A stretch of 64,000 nt of DNA from Carya illinoinensis (taxonomy: Eukaryota; Streptophyta; Magnoliopsida; Fagales; Juglandaceae): assembly GCF_018687715.1 (NCBI RefSeq), contig NC_056752.1:8260001-8324000 (forward strand), given 5' to 3'. The notes beneath the pieces are model-generated. The model was not told where the DNA came from. It ran no database searches and saw only the letters and a program-made list of their open reading frames with translations. The translations under genes were made by a program, and so were the position numbers. This document shows positions 34,201-45,445 of this stretch, piece after piece (positions within the stretch are counted from its first letter, which is position 1; each line of letters opens with the position of its first letter).

Positions 34201-37200
34201 TCCAACGTTTTCTAACTTAGTCATTGCTTGAAAAATGCCTAAATGCCAATCATACATACACAACGCTAGTCATTGCTAGGAAAAGTGTTATACTCTGCAT
34301 GAAGCACTTATACACAACCCATTTCAATTCGGCTCACTCAGTCAAGAAATTTGAGAATAAAACAGACCCAAATCAAAATAAAATGTAGAGAACAAACCTT
34401 AGGTTCTTGACATCTATGATCAAGCGAAAAAGTGATGAAGAGTTGAAGATGATGGCCACGAGAAAACATAGCTTCAATCAGTAGAGGAAGAGTGACTGGA
34501 GGCTAAGGTCTTGGCATGAGAGAGAGAGAGAGAAGAGACATAGGCGGGGGATAGGGACTTAACCCTCAGTGTCGAAAAGACTCCATTTTTGTAACCAAAA
34601 TTGACACTAGGAGTCTACTTTTAAAAAAACTAGGGTTTTTCTATGCAAGTACTGGGCCAGATTTGTTTCGAGCTTGAACTCTGTTATCTAGGTTCTGGAT
34701 CGTGTAGAGAAAATGTGTAACATATATACATTTTTTGACATAATATAATGTATAATGGATATACATTTCGTGACATAGTAAAGTGTGTAACAGAGATATG
34801 TTTGATGACATGATAAAATATGTAACAAATATACATGTAGTGACATGGCATAGCATGGCTTACCTGGTCTGGATGAACATGCATAATAATATGTAATAGA
34901 TATAAATTTTGTGACATAATATAATGTATAACAAATATACGTTTCGTGACATAGTAAAGTGTGTAATAGAGATACGTTTCATGACATGATAAAATATGCA
35001 ATAGACATACATATAGTGGCATGGCGTAGCATGACATATATAAGAACATAAGAACATGAGCAACTATATTCTTACCGACACACCTACACTATATTCTAAC
35101 AGTAAGTTATAAGTTAATTTATAGTGAGCATAGCGTGATGAATTAAAATGTGCAAGTTAATGGAAAACTATAAGAAGATATTTCCAAATGTTAGAAACTC
35201 CTTACTAATAAACTTAGAAACATAAAATATTGACTTGGAGTAAAATGACCATTTTACCTCTCTCCGTGTGGAAAAATGACCATTTTACTTTCATAACTTC
35301 AAAACTCACCAAAATTTACATTTTCCTAAATCCAAATATCTAATTATAAAAATTTAAAACACATTACGACTAAGTAAAACATACATAGGTCAAAACATGT
35401 ATAGGCCAAATCTCTTGATTTTTGTTGCAATTCTATCAAACCTCATTTCTCATTTTTAAATTGAAATATGCAACATACAAAAATCATATCCTATGCTCAA
35501 ATAACATACTAAAACAACCAACAAAACTTTCATCATAAAAATCACAAATTTCTTTAATACAAAACTTCAAGTATATAACCTTAAGCACAATTCTTGATGT
35601 TTAAGGTTTTATCTCTTTTCAAAACAACTCTAAGAATTCCAAAAGTCTAATAACATACTCTCAATACATTCATAACAAATTTCTAAGAACTATGATTCTT
35701 TGAATCATTATGCCAAAACCACAAAATGCCACATAGTCTAACTTAACATATTTGGTTTTCATCCTTTCACTAAAACTGAAAGTCATGTGATTTGGTTTTG
35801 ATCAAACCATTAGATCCGAAACCTTTTATGAAATAAATCGTAAATGAACAACTTTATATGCTTAATAATCAATTACTAGAATAGATCTAAGCTTCAAACC
35901 TAAGATCGCATGGCAAAATTTGCATAAAAACATAGATCTATTTGAGAACATCAAATACAAGACCTATCTAACCCTTCCATGCATAAAAATTCATATATTT
36001 AGAATCAACACCACAAATTCTCAAAATAAAATCCTAACATGCAGATCAAATCCATAGGAACATCATATGTGAATATCAAAGCAATTGAAGCATGCTTCAC
36101 AACAAAAGACCTTATCTTATCCAAAACAATAGTTGTTTTCAACCACCTATTTTTCAACTTTTTAGACCTCTGTAAAACTCCTATAAAAGACTTAAAACAT
36201 GCAAGGAATATTCATCAAAATTGTATATTAGTATGTTAAGTATAATCCATAAAAATATCAAATCAAGATCTTGTCTAGAGCACCATAAAAAGAAAAAAAT
36301 AAAAAAATCACACACTCCGGTTTATCGACTAGCATAACCTCTTCATGATTAAACTCCATCAAATGACCATGAAATGGAGAAGAACGAAGCTTATACATCT
36401 GGATGGGTGAAAAGAGATGTGTGCAAGACACTTTAGGTGATGTGGTGTTAGCCAAAACTGTGGGTAATACGATGTGCTATAGCACATTGTTTTTAGCCAA
36501 TGAAGCTTCCTTGTGAAGGGTGGTGGTGAGCTGGCTTTTGGCCTTCTCATCAACCAATATTTAAGGATGAAGTGGGCAGTGAAAGGACTATCATGGTAGG
36601 GGGAGACTTCCTCCACAAACATTGCCATGGTGGTGCAAATTCATGAGCCTTAATGGCCTTAACTGAATGAGCTTCAATTTGGGATTTCAATGGGGTTTGG
36701 GTTTCTAAGAAGTCCAAATCCAATAATAAATATAATATACCAAGATATAAAATAATAAATAAGGATATAATATCATGAAAATGAGTGGTTAATAACATGT
36801 GAAAGTGATTTAATCAAGGGATTAAACACTAAGTTAAAACTGGGTTAAAGTAAGGTTTGGAGTCAACTTTTGGAGTTTAGGAAAACCATTTAGGGTTTCA
36901 GTTTTCACAAAGATTCTGGGATTTCATTTGGATTCTAAGGTTTTTCTAAGGTTGAAACCCTATTTGCTTTGGCACAAAATGTATGAATTGATGGAATAAT
37001 ATTTTGCTTAGGTGGCATGATCACAAAGCCTGATCACCTTCACATTTCCATCTCATAATTCCTCTTAGTGCCAAGTGTCTAATACTAATTACCAAGTATG
37101 GCTAAAATCTTATCAAGTATCTAAATAAAACTTTTCTAACCTTATTTGGACATTCCATATTGTGATTTTGAAAACACTAAATTGAGTGCTACTTGGCGCT

Positions 37201-37621
37201 TACACTCATTGCGAAAAATGGTGAAAATAACTTTATACAATAAAATCCTAAATATTCATAAGAAACTAGGAGTGTAGTTCGTTTCACAAAACTCAACTCC
37301 TAAATACCTTAAACAATTTAAAACGCGTTTTTGAACAATTGTTGTCCGAAAAATGAAAATTGTTTTATTGTGCTATAAAATCCTAAATATTCATCTGAGA
37401 CTAATGACATAAACCATTTCTCATTCTTACACTCCTAAGTATCCCAAATTTATTTAAAAAAAAAAAACCATGTTTCTAGCACCATAGTGAGTAGTAAATT
37501 TGACTATGCTGGTAGACTAAAACCGAGACGATTGATTGATATGCAATAACTTTTCAAGGTTTTCACGAGATTCAAAAAGCCTAAAGAAATTCATCCGTTG
37601 AATTTCGAGTGGGCTGTTACA
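31295..37621 (-). mobile_element. Long LTR-like gypsy element, minus strand, with nested insertion
   Basis: Read on the minus strand it starts TGTAACAGCCC (37621) and ends GGCGTCACA (31295), and it shares ordered blocks with 23017-26762. The terminal 190 bases (31300-31490) are clearly the inverse of 26580-26762. Flanking bases AATTT (31290-31294) and CATTT (37622-37626) may be a target duplication with one mismatch. It is longer than its relative because of a 1.46-kb hAT-like insertion and other expansion. No coding region is present. Confidence 0.65.
33252..34711. mobile_element. 1.46-kb non-autonomous hAT-like insertion
   Basis: The LTR sequence on either side is continuous with the related LTR. 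The eight bases AATGTGTA occur immediately left (33244-33251) and right (34712-34719), an 8-bp target duplication as made by hAT transposases. The left end carries 'gggttccgggttgggtaccc' and other C/G-rich subterminal repeats common in hAT elements. No transposase is encoded. Terminal inverted repeats are not obvious. Confidence 0.6.
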
Positions 37622-37689
37622 CATTTTAATAGCTTTTCTTTAACTCAAACAAATTCATTCAATAAACAAGTATTAAAAGACTACAATTA

Positions 37690-37800
37690 CATAGACATTT
37701 CAAGGATAACAGATTGTTCGACAAATTCTAGAATGGAATGCCAACAAATCCTAGTATCCTCCACCTTTTTACAAAATCTGGCCAAAGTATGGGCTATATA
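37690..37800 (-). pseudogene. Fragment resembling the C-terminus of a plant RNase H (RVT_3-like)
   Basis: On the minus strand the translation contains AHTLARF followed by an acidic and hydrophobic tail, matching the VAHxLARFA end of plant LINE-associated RNase H domains. Only about 35 codons are recognisable, and no other part of a LINE is next to it. The call rests on one motif. Confidence 0.35.
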
Positions 37801-38997
37801 ATGTACTTTCACGAGGAATATGACGGAGCTCTACATCATGAAATCATAAACACAAGTGCTTGATATTAGCTAAAAGAGAAAGTGTCTACATGTTTGGGCT
37901 GGGGGTTGCGTACTCGAACTTGGCCAACCTGGCAGTTTGTTTGCATCAGGCAAGTAGATGACAGGTGCCCTTCCAGCGAAAGAAGTGAGGAGTGCGTGTG
38001 GCGCCACTTGCCCCCATTTGTGTTTTGTCGAGGAATCGTGGTACCTAGAATGTGAGTTGGATGGCCACATCCCACACGATCATGGGGAGTCTTGTGTGCT
38101 TGTATTCTAGGCACACGTGTGTATCGAAATCGCAATAGAATAAGTAAAGGATATTAGCCAAAACCTAATGCTAGTAGTACCAGAGGAATTGTATGAATAA
38201 AAATTTCCATAAGTCATTGTTTCTTCATCACAAGTATAGTTACATACCAACATTAGTGCATCGCCTACATTAACACATAAAACAACATAAATTGCTCGTC
38301 ACCTAAATACAATAAACATCTTATGCTTCACAAATATATTAAACTAAATGGGGATAGGCCCCCATGACTATTCCTCAGGCTAGATTGGTCATTCTTCCTT
38401 GGGGTAACCCTCCTGAGCTACATCTAAAACAAGGTCTATTGTTTCAATGGAAGGAACCTTTGGGGGACTACCATGATGGTACTTCAACGAAACCTTATTA
38501 AGTTAACAACAGTAACAAAGAGAGACAATGATGATGAATACAAATGAACAAGTTTCTTGTAAATAAGGCTGAGAACACATATATCATAAGCATGATGAGG
38601 AATCACCCTCTAAATAAAACAACATATATTATAAGTACGACGACAGATCACCCTTTGAGCAAAACAACATAAATAGGAATCATCACACTTATCACCATGT
38701 ACAGAGAATAACTCCACCCATTTAGCATGGGGAATCTCAATACCCTACCAATACTTGAAACACATTCACTAAAACCAAAAAGGGGACCATCCATTTGACA
38801 TAGGAATCTCTTTATCTGATCAATACGTGAAAAAATTTGCACCCAAACAAAACTAGAAATGCTTCCCTTGATCAACAATGAGACTTTCTCCACTTGCATT
38901 ATCATGGGGAATAGTGTGTAAACATCCCACCTTGCTCAACAAGTGAAATCCCTTTACTCGAGTGAAACACGTGGCAACGTGCCGCTAGGAATGGTAT

Positions 38998-39002
<5 letters not shown>
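37801..39002. other. Mixed spacer with an LTR fragment
   Basis: No gene is recognised. 37870-38135 is less A/T-rich than its surroundings and unidentified. Around 38460-38520 the sequence 'ctaccatgatggtac' with 'ttaagttaacaac' resembles part of the long LTRs (26275-26345 and 31730-31810), so an LTR remnant on the minus strand is likely. Confidence 0.45.

Positions 39003-39053
<51 letters not shown>
39003..39053. repeat. (AT)n microsatellite
   Basis: About 25 uninterrupted TA dinucleotides. Confidence 0.97.
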
Positions 39054-39055
<2 letters not shown>

Positions 39056-39134
39056 TGTATTACATATATTAAAAATATATATTTTAATGAAACGACATCA
39101 TTTCATTTTAGAGTAAAAATCCCCCCTCAACACA

Positions 39135-39137
<3 letters not shown>

Positions 39138-39174
<37 letters not shown>
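39138..39174. repeat. (CT)n microsatellite
   Basis: About 18 CT dinucleotides, shortly before the hAT-like 5' region. CT-rich tracts of this kind are common in plant 5' leaders. Confidence 0.95.
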
Positions 39175-39179
<5 letters not shown>

Positions 39180-39448
39180 TCCTCTTTGTCATAATCTCTT
39201 GTTGCACTCACTGCATCTATTGTCCACTCCATTTCATCTTGTAAGTAACTCGTAAACATAAAATGCATGGACATTCCAAATTGTTTTATATGTTGAACAT
39301 AGGTTACGATTTTGTTCCATGGAGGATCGGTTATGTTTTGGTTGATGTGGAGTTGGATTGTGAGCTGCCATTTCGATTGTTGATTGTGAATTTTCTGTCC
39401 TTTTGATTTTGGATTGATTTTGAAAGATGATTTAAGGCTTCAATTCGA

Positions 39449-39691
39449 GACCCCAAATGATCTAAGGGTTTAGTTCGAACCCCTAAACTAATTTAGGTTT
39501 TCGGATCGAACACCTACATAAGTTTAGAGTCTCAATTTTAGACACTAAATTTAATCTATTTATCTAAGACCCTAATCTAGTTTGGGGTTTCAAATTGAAT
39601 CCCGAAACTTGATTGGAGTTTCCAGTTGAAACCCAAAACTAGATTAGTTTCCCAATATGAGACTCCAATCTAGTTTGAGGTTTCAGATTGA
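39449..39691. repeat. Degenerate 31-bp minisatellite, eight units
   Basis: Eight consecutive units of 27-33 bases follow a pattern of A-CCC-(C/T)AAACTAG/ATTTGGGTTT-ending in (T/A)TGA or TCGA. Each unit is itself a near palindrome, pairing CCxAAA with TTTxGG. It sits just upstream of the hAT-like start codon at 39787. Confidence 0.75.
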
Positions 39692-39981
39692 ATTTGAAAC
39701 CGTTAACAAGATTGTGTGGTTTTAAAAAATTAAAATCTTTGATACTTTGCATATCATGTTTGGTGTTTGCTTGTTTGATAAATTCCATGGATAGTGGTGA
39801 TTGTGCTAGTGTGGGTGATCATAATACTATTCCAACTCCAAATACTAGCAGTAGTGATACCTTCCCTACACCTACCCTTAACCCTACACCCATGGGTCCA
39901 CAACGTTTCCATCATGCTTGAACGTTTTACCAAATTAGAGGATGGTGACCCCAATGAACCATTAGAAAAATATAATATTGT

Positions 39982-42045
39982 TGTGACGCCCCCAAATCCC
40001 ACGTACGGACACGGAAAAATCGAGACATTGGGATGATGACAACACGGGTCACCACCCTATCGCCAAGTACCAAGTGTGTGTACATGCAACAAGTGTGCAA
40101 ATAAAAACACGCAGCGGATAAACAAAGTCTTATAACTAAGTACCAGAATTTTTCTTTGTTTAATACAAACCCGTTCAAAATATACATAATAAAATATTAC
40201 AAGCCACAAATATCGTTTCATCCAAACTACAAAGCATAAAACTCCAAATCAATACTCCGGCGGAGCCGCCTCCTCGGGCTCAGCCTCCTCCTCCTCCTCG
40301 ACCTCTGCATCAAAATCTACGGTACCAAAATGGTGCCGCAGGTAACTAAGATCTAAATGCCACTAGATAAAAACATATTAAACTCAAACAATATGCATGA
40401 AAGAATGTAAAATGCACATATATCATAAAATCACATTTTTTCCACGCACGCCAAAAATCCCATTTTGGCCCAAAAACATATCCTTTAAGCCAGTCCTTGC
40501 CATTATCCCAGATAATGGCCCAAATAAAAAAACTACAATTTTCCCAGAAAATGGATCACATAGCCTCAAACATAACCTCGCCATTTTTCCAGAAAATGGC
40601 CCATATCCAAAATCCAAACCCGTTCCAAATATTGCATGCACCATGATCTCCCCTAGGGATCATCCGCACACTCTGGCTCCTGTGCCACACCGCATGTAAC
40701 GACTACGCGTGTGACACCTAAACGAGCGATGCCCAGTACTTGCGCCCAGCGCATACCTGGACCAGGCCATCCTCTAGTCCCCGCCAGCCTAGGAACCACG
40801 GGGTCGACACGACAGCGTTACCGTATCGTGCGAGTGACCAGAGGATGTCACTCAGTATTATCCACTTCCGAGTGACCAGAGGAGCTCCACCGAGATAATA
40901 CCCCATCCCGGCTTGGGGTTGTGATACACACGCACCCGAAAGTCCATTTACATAAAAAGCCAGTTTTTCTCAATAAATAAAATGCACATGAATGCACCAT
41001 GTAATGCACACCGCAAGATACAAATTAACCAACCAAACACAAAACCAACAAAACCAAGCAACTCTGTCCTCAATCCATCCGACCCCTGACTCCTCGGACT
41101 CAGTCCGGAATTAACCAACCAGTCAGATAATTTATTGTAAGAGAAAAAATATATTTAAATCTAAAATAGAGTTTGAAAAATACTTACAGTGCTATAAGGT
41201 ATTTTTCGAAGGATCACGACGTTGCAAACGGCGGAGAAAAAGCAATGTAACAGTGTATTTTACATTATGGCCGTGGGTTGTAAAATACCCACTTTCGAAC
41301 GGGGACAAACCAAGACACGAAATTGATAGGGAATGGCCTAGAGATGTTTATGAAGCTAATGGAAGTGAGTTTTGGCTGTGGGTGGTTGTGGAAATGGCGG
41401 TGGAAGCGAAAAAGGGGCAGATCGGAGTTGAGCTTGTGGGAGCTGCTCCGGCAACGGATCGGGGCCGGAATTGGGTGGGTTAGGACGGCAAGAAGTAGGG
41501 GATGAAGTGGTGAAAAGATGGTGGCCGGAGGTGGAGCGATGGCGCCGGAAATGGCCAAAAGCCGTGCGGCTTAGATGGGCTGTAGGTGGTTAACGGCGGC
41601 ACGGGAGGGGTTGATTTTTGGTGGGGTGGTGTGCCGGCCGGAGGGGAGTCGACCGGTGGGGGCGGTGTCGGCCACGTCGGCCGGACGGCGGTGGTCTGGG
41701 CTGAGGGGCTGGACAGCGACGGAAAAGGGAGAGAGAGGTCGAGTGCGCGGGAAGAAAGGAAAAAGAAGAAGAAGAAAAGAAAGAAAGAAGAAAAGAAAGA
41801 AAAAAGGAAAAAGAGAAAAGAAAAGATGGAGAAAGAAAATGAGGTCCAGCCCTCACCTCCGGAGTCTAAAAACTGATCCGACGAAAATAATTTTAAAAAC
41901 CATAAAACGACTAAAATAAATTAAACACCACATCAAACTAAAATAAAACCAATTAAAATACAATAAATTAAAATAAAAGAACCAATATTTTAATTAAATT
42001 AAAATACTCCTTCAGTGAAAATACACGTAAAAACGGGGTATCACA
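39982..42045 (-). repeat. 3' LTR of the gag-only gypsy element
   Basis: It begins (plus strand) TGTGACGCCCCC and ends GGTATCACA. It is related to, but distinct from, the LTR of the 8.8-kb gypsy. It contains about 45 bases (near 41640-41685) absent from its partner and a purine-rich tract at about 41755-41840. Confidence 0.92.
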
Positions 42046-42059
42046 TCCTCCCCCCCTTA
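42046..42059 (-). other. Polypurine tract of the gag-only gypsy
   Basis: On the minus strand this is a run of A and G (AAGGGGGGGAGGA-like) directly before the 3' LTR, in the same context as in the full gypsy element. Confidence 0.88.
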
Positions 42060-44051
42060 AAAACAAATTTCATCCTCGAAAATTTGTGAGGTCAAACATC
42101 AGCGTCAAAAAAGATACAGGATACAACTCTGAACATAATTGAGAGATACATATCATCGACAGCTCCCAACAAAATCCAATGGTTATTATCTTCACACCAT
42201 AAATTGCTAATATCGACGACGTCTCTGCTTTACCTTCCGAATTTTCATCCTATTCCAACTTTGGTAACCTAATAGCCACTTCCAAAGTTAACCATCAATA
42301 AACGAAATTTGCACGACCAAATGATTAATCTCCCATTAAAACTTCGAATCACTACTAATTCCTCAAAATCAACACAAAATTTGAATTTCTAAGTATCTCC
42401 AAAAATCATGCTTTCGCGCGCACTCTGATAACTCGCCAAAATACATAAAGGTTATATCCTCATAAATTAACATCATCAAGTACAGGCTCAATCCACACCT
42501 AATCACAAGAAAACCTTTATCACATTTCCATAGAAAATAATATACCTCTAAAAACCACAAATCTCCACTCATTCCTCAGTTGGCCATCGCCACCCTAATC
42601 AAAATCAACATTTCGCAAAAATACATCCATTGATTGATGACAGAAATCAGTACTAAACAACCTCCAGGCCCCAAATTGAAAACACATAACATCATCCTAA
42701 AATACACATGTCTCTTCAAAAGATAAGGAACATATCCAAAAGGCCCAAGTCCTTCCTGGTCAACCAACGAGAGCGCCTATAACCTCTATCCGATATCCCA
42801 CACTTCAAGCTCATTACCTATATGTTGAATAACATCTAATCTTGCGATAACTAACTCACTATAAACTACCATTGACTTCACCTAGACATAATCAAAACGC
42901 TCTTAGTAACTCACCCACCTATTTGTACTCTCAAAAACTCTAGTTTTAGCACAACTAATTCCTTCAATAGCACTTCACAAATAAATCTCAAGACAGGCCA
43001 TCCTGTTTAAATCTTCAATCCATCAAAAACTATTAAACAACACTCATGGATCCTAATGCTTTATTACTTCATACATATGATTATGCTACCCACCGTTGAT
43101 GCATAAGTTTCAACTTCCAAGATTTTTTTTTTTTTTCATACACCACACATGGTGACCTAACAATCTCTTTTCAAGTTAATTAACAATATCCCTAATTCTC
43201 CCAACTGGATACTTGATCTCCAAAGAAAAGTATAGCCTCACAAATTTAAATTTCTATCACTTCAAGTCGCAATTAATTCTCAAGATAAACACAACAGTTG
43301 TTTCAAACCATCATCCCAATGGGTAACCCGCTTCGACTGCACATTCCGTTCAACTTACCAAACAACTCAAAGCCAAAATCTCTTGAATTTAATATTATCA
43401 CACAGATTCCTCTTCAACTCCTACCAAGCCAAAAATAAATGAGACTAGGACCAGCACTCTCCGAAATCCATACACACTTACCATTACTACTCATCGATCT
43501 CATGCACTCTTAGCCAACACCAAAACCATTCAAACGTACAAGTGATCCATTACCACATTTCCATCATCCCACTATGTTCAACCCCATTTTAACGTTATAG
43601 CCTAATCAATCTCCAAAATAAATCATACTAGCATACCAGTTCTGCGAAACTAAAAACTTCAATCTCATTAAAAAAAATCAGTCCTTCAAATCTGCGACCC
43701 TATAACCTTAAATTATGCAAAACTCCTTCCCCCAAAATCCGTTAGGTCAAAGAACTTATATCTAATAATAAAACAATCGACTCCCGAAACTTTCAAAGTC
43801 TAAAATCTTAAATAATAACCAATCATTTCCTAAAATCTGCAAAACCTTAAAACTTTGCTAAAACTTCATAAAATCTATCCTTGAAATTTGTTGAACTTAC
43901 AACCTACTACGTTATAGACCATTTCATAAACTCCACGGAACCAAAGAACTCAATTATTCTACTTCCCTAAAAGATCACCCAGATCATGCCATTCTCTCCA
44001 AGCCTCGATAATATAAAAATACAAACCACACAAGGCGTTCATCACGAAAGA
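42060..44051 (-). other. Non-coding internal region in place of pol
   Basis: About 2 kb between gag and the polypurine tract contains no protease, reverse transcriptase or integrase similarity on either strand. The longest open frames are 62-67 codons and are not recognisable. Composition is A/C-rich on the plus strand, unlike the pol of the 8.8-kb element, so it does not look like decayed pol. Confidence 0.7.
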
Positions 44052-45153
44052 TTAGATTAGACCCATACCTGCCATGACTCTAGCATTCTGAGTCTCCATA
44101 ACCTCGCCTCCAACGATACCAAGAGTCACTGCGTACATTCGAGCCCGAGCTAATTGCCTCTGGTTAGTTTTACCACTGCGACGAGCTCCACGGCTTTCTT
44201 GAACTCGACTAGGGCACTCACGAGCAAAATGCCCGTCTGACCGCATTCAAAACATTGGTTATACCCAGATGACACTCGCCTCCGTGAGCTCTATTACATT
44301 TGCCACAAACTGGAACTCGGCTTCCCATACGCACACCGGGGGCTGCCAACGATCGGATTCCTGTCCTCTGCATAAACTTTTGTGGTGATCCAGAACTGCT
44401 TCCTTCACCATCAATGTTCAGCCTCTTCTGACCTAGAGGGGAGCCCACACTCAAACTAAGCTCACGCTCTGCTAGAGTGGCCAAATCAACTAATTCCTGA
44501 AAAGTTGTAATCCGGTGGCAAACTACCATTCTGCGTATATCTGGTCGCAAACCTTCCTGGAAACACTCGGCCTGCATCTCCTCCGTGGCGATGAGGTGGG
44601 GAGCAAATCGCCCAAGCTCTATAAATCTTCGGGCGTACTGTTCCACGGTCATACTCCATTGGACCAAGCTTGTGAACTCCCTTGCTTTTTGCCGCCTCAC
44701 AGAAGCGGGAAAGAATCGATCATTAAATTATTTCTTAAAGCGCTGCCAGGACATAGTGGCAAAAGACCCCAATTCTGACTCCAACATTACTCTTTTTGTA
44801 TCCCACCATTCCGAAGCAGTGCCTTGCAACAAATAACTGGCATAAAGTACTTGTTGCGCCCCAGTGCAACCACATACTTCAAACGTTCTTTCTAAATCCC
44901 TAACCCACTTTCCAGCCCGAAGTGGATCCTCTTCTCCCGTGAAGGGTGGAGTTCTATGCGCTAGAAAGCGCTCATAGGTGCATCCAGCTTGCACCACTCC
45001 ACTAGGCCATCCTTGTTGTGGCCAAGGCCCTCCTTGTTGTGGCCTAAAATTTTGCTGCATGAACTCAGTCATTTGCCTTAGTGCTTGGGCTATGGCATCA
45101 TCTCTCGGCGTATCGTCCCGAGGCTCTTGAGTAGACTTTTTTGGCCTAACCAT
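44052..45153 (-). pseudogene. gag: gag of the gag-only gypsy element, damaged
   Basis: The frame starts at ATG 45153 (MVRPKKSTQEPRDD) and parallels the gag of the full gypsy element (MGRPRKSTQEPRDN). It contains the capsid-like region (CTYERFLAHRTPPFTG, RTFEVCGCTGAQQVLYASYL) and [17 protein letters not shown] stop at 44728-44730 interrupts it after QRFKK. The zinc knuckle region (about 44215-44275) is disrupted by small frameshifts, and the frame resumes as GHFARECPSRVQ. It ends with YAVTLGIV...AGMGLI and a stop at 44052, just where protease begins in the full element. Gag would package RNA into particles. This copy cannot make an intact product. Confidence 0.88.
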
Positions 45154-45431
45154 TTTCCTGCCACAACACAACCTTTGACCCCCTTTAAGAAACGAATAAA
45201 ACCAACAACATAAAACCAAAACCAAAACCAAAACCACATAACAAGAAAACAAAAAGAAACTGGCATGCAATAACATAACTAAATAAATACAAACAAGTTA
45301 AACTCAAATAAATTCAAATCAAATATAACATATCAAATAGCAACTTTAATTAAAATAATTTTTAAAACACAACTTTAAAAACTTTCTGGTACTACACCTA
45401 CGGGACATGAGGTTTTACCCAGAGCCAAACC

Positions 45432-45443
45432 GCTCTGATACCA
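45432..45443 (-). other. Primer-binding site of the gag-only gypsy
   Basis: The minus strand reads TGGTATCAGAGC two bases after the 5' LTR, identical to the primer site of the full gypsy element. Confidence 0.93.
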
Positions 45444-45445
45444 CC

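Noticed and set aside
34641..35063. Minus-strand frames with repeated Cys-His-Tyr-Met motifs (CHEMYI/CHVTT type)
   Set aside because: The pattern is produced by translating a tandem 'catgac/tatgtcac' repeat in the LTR, not zinc fingers.
36039..36798. Several open frames of 65-89 codons on both strands
   Set aside because: They lie within the long LTR-like element and do not match any family that I recognise.
41575..41919. Plus-strand open frames rich in Lys/Arg/Glu, repeated at 47067-47384
   Set aside because: They are readings of the purine-rich LTR tract of the gag-only gypsy element, not genes.
42060..44051. Considered as decayed pol of the gypsy element
   Set aside because: No protease, reverse transcriptase or integrase motif was seen in any frame, and composition differs from real pol; kept as a non-coding region.
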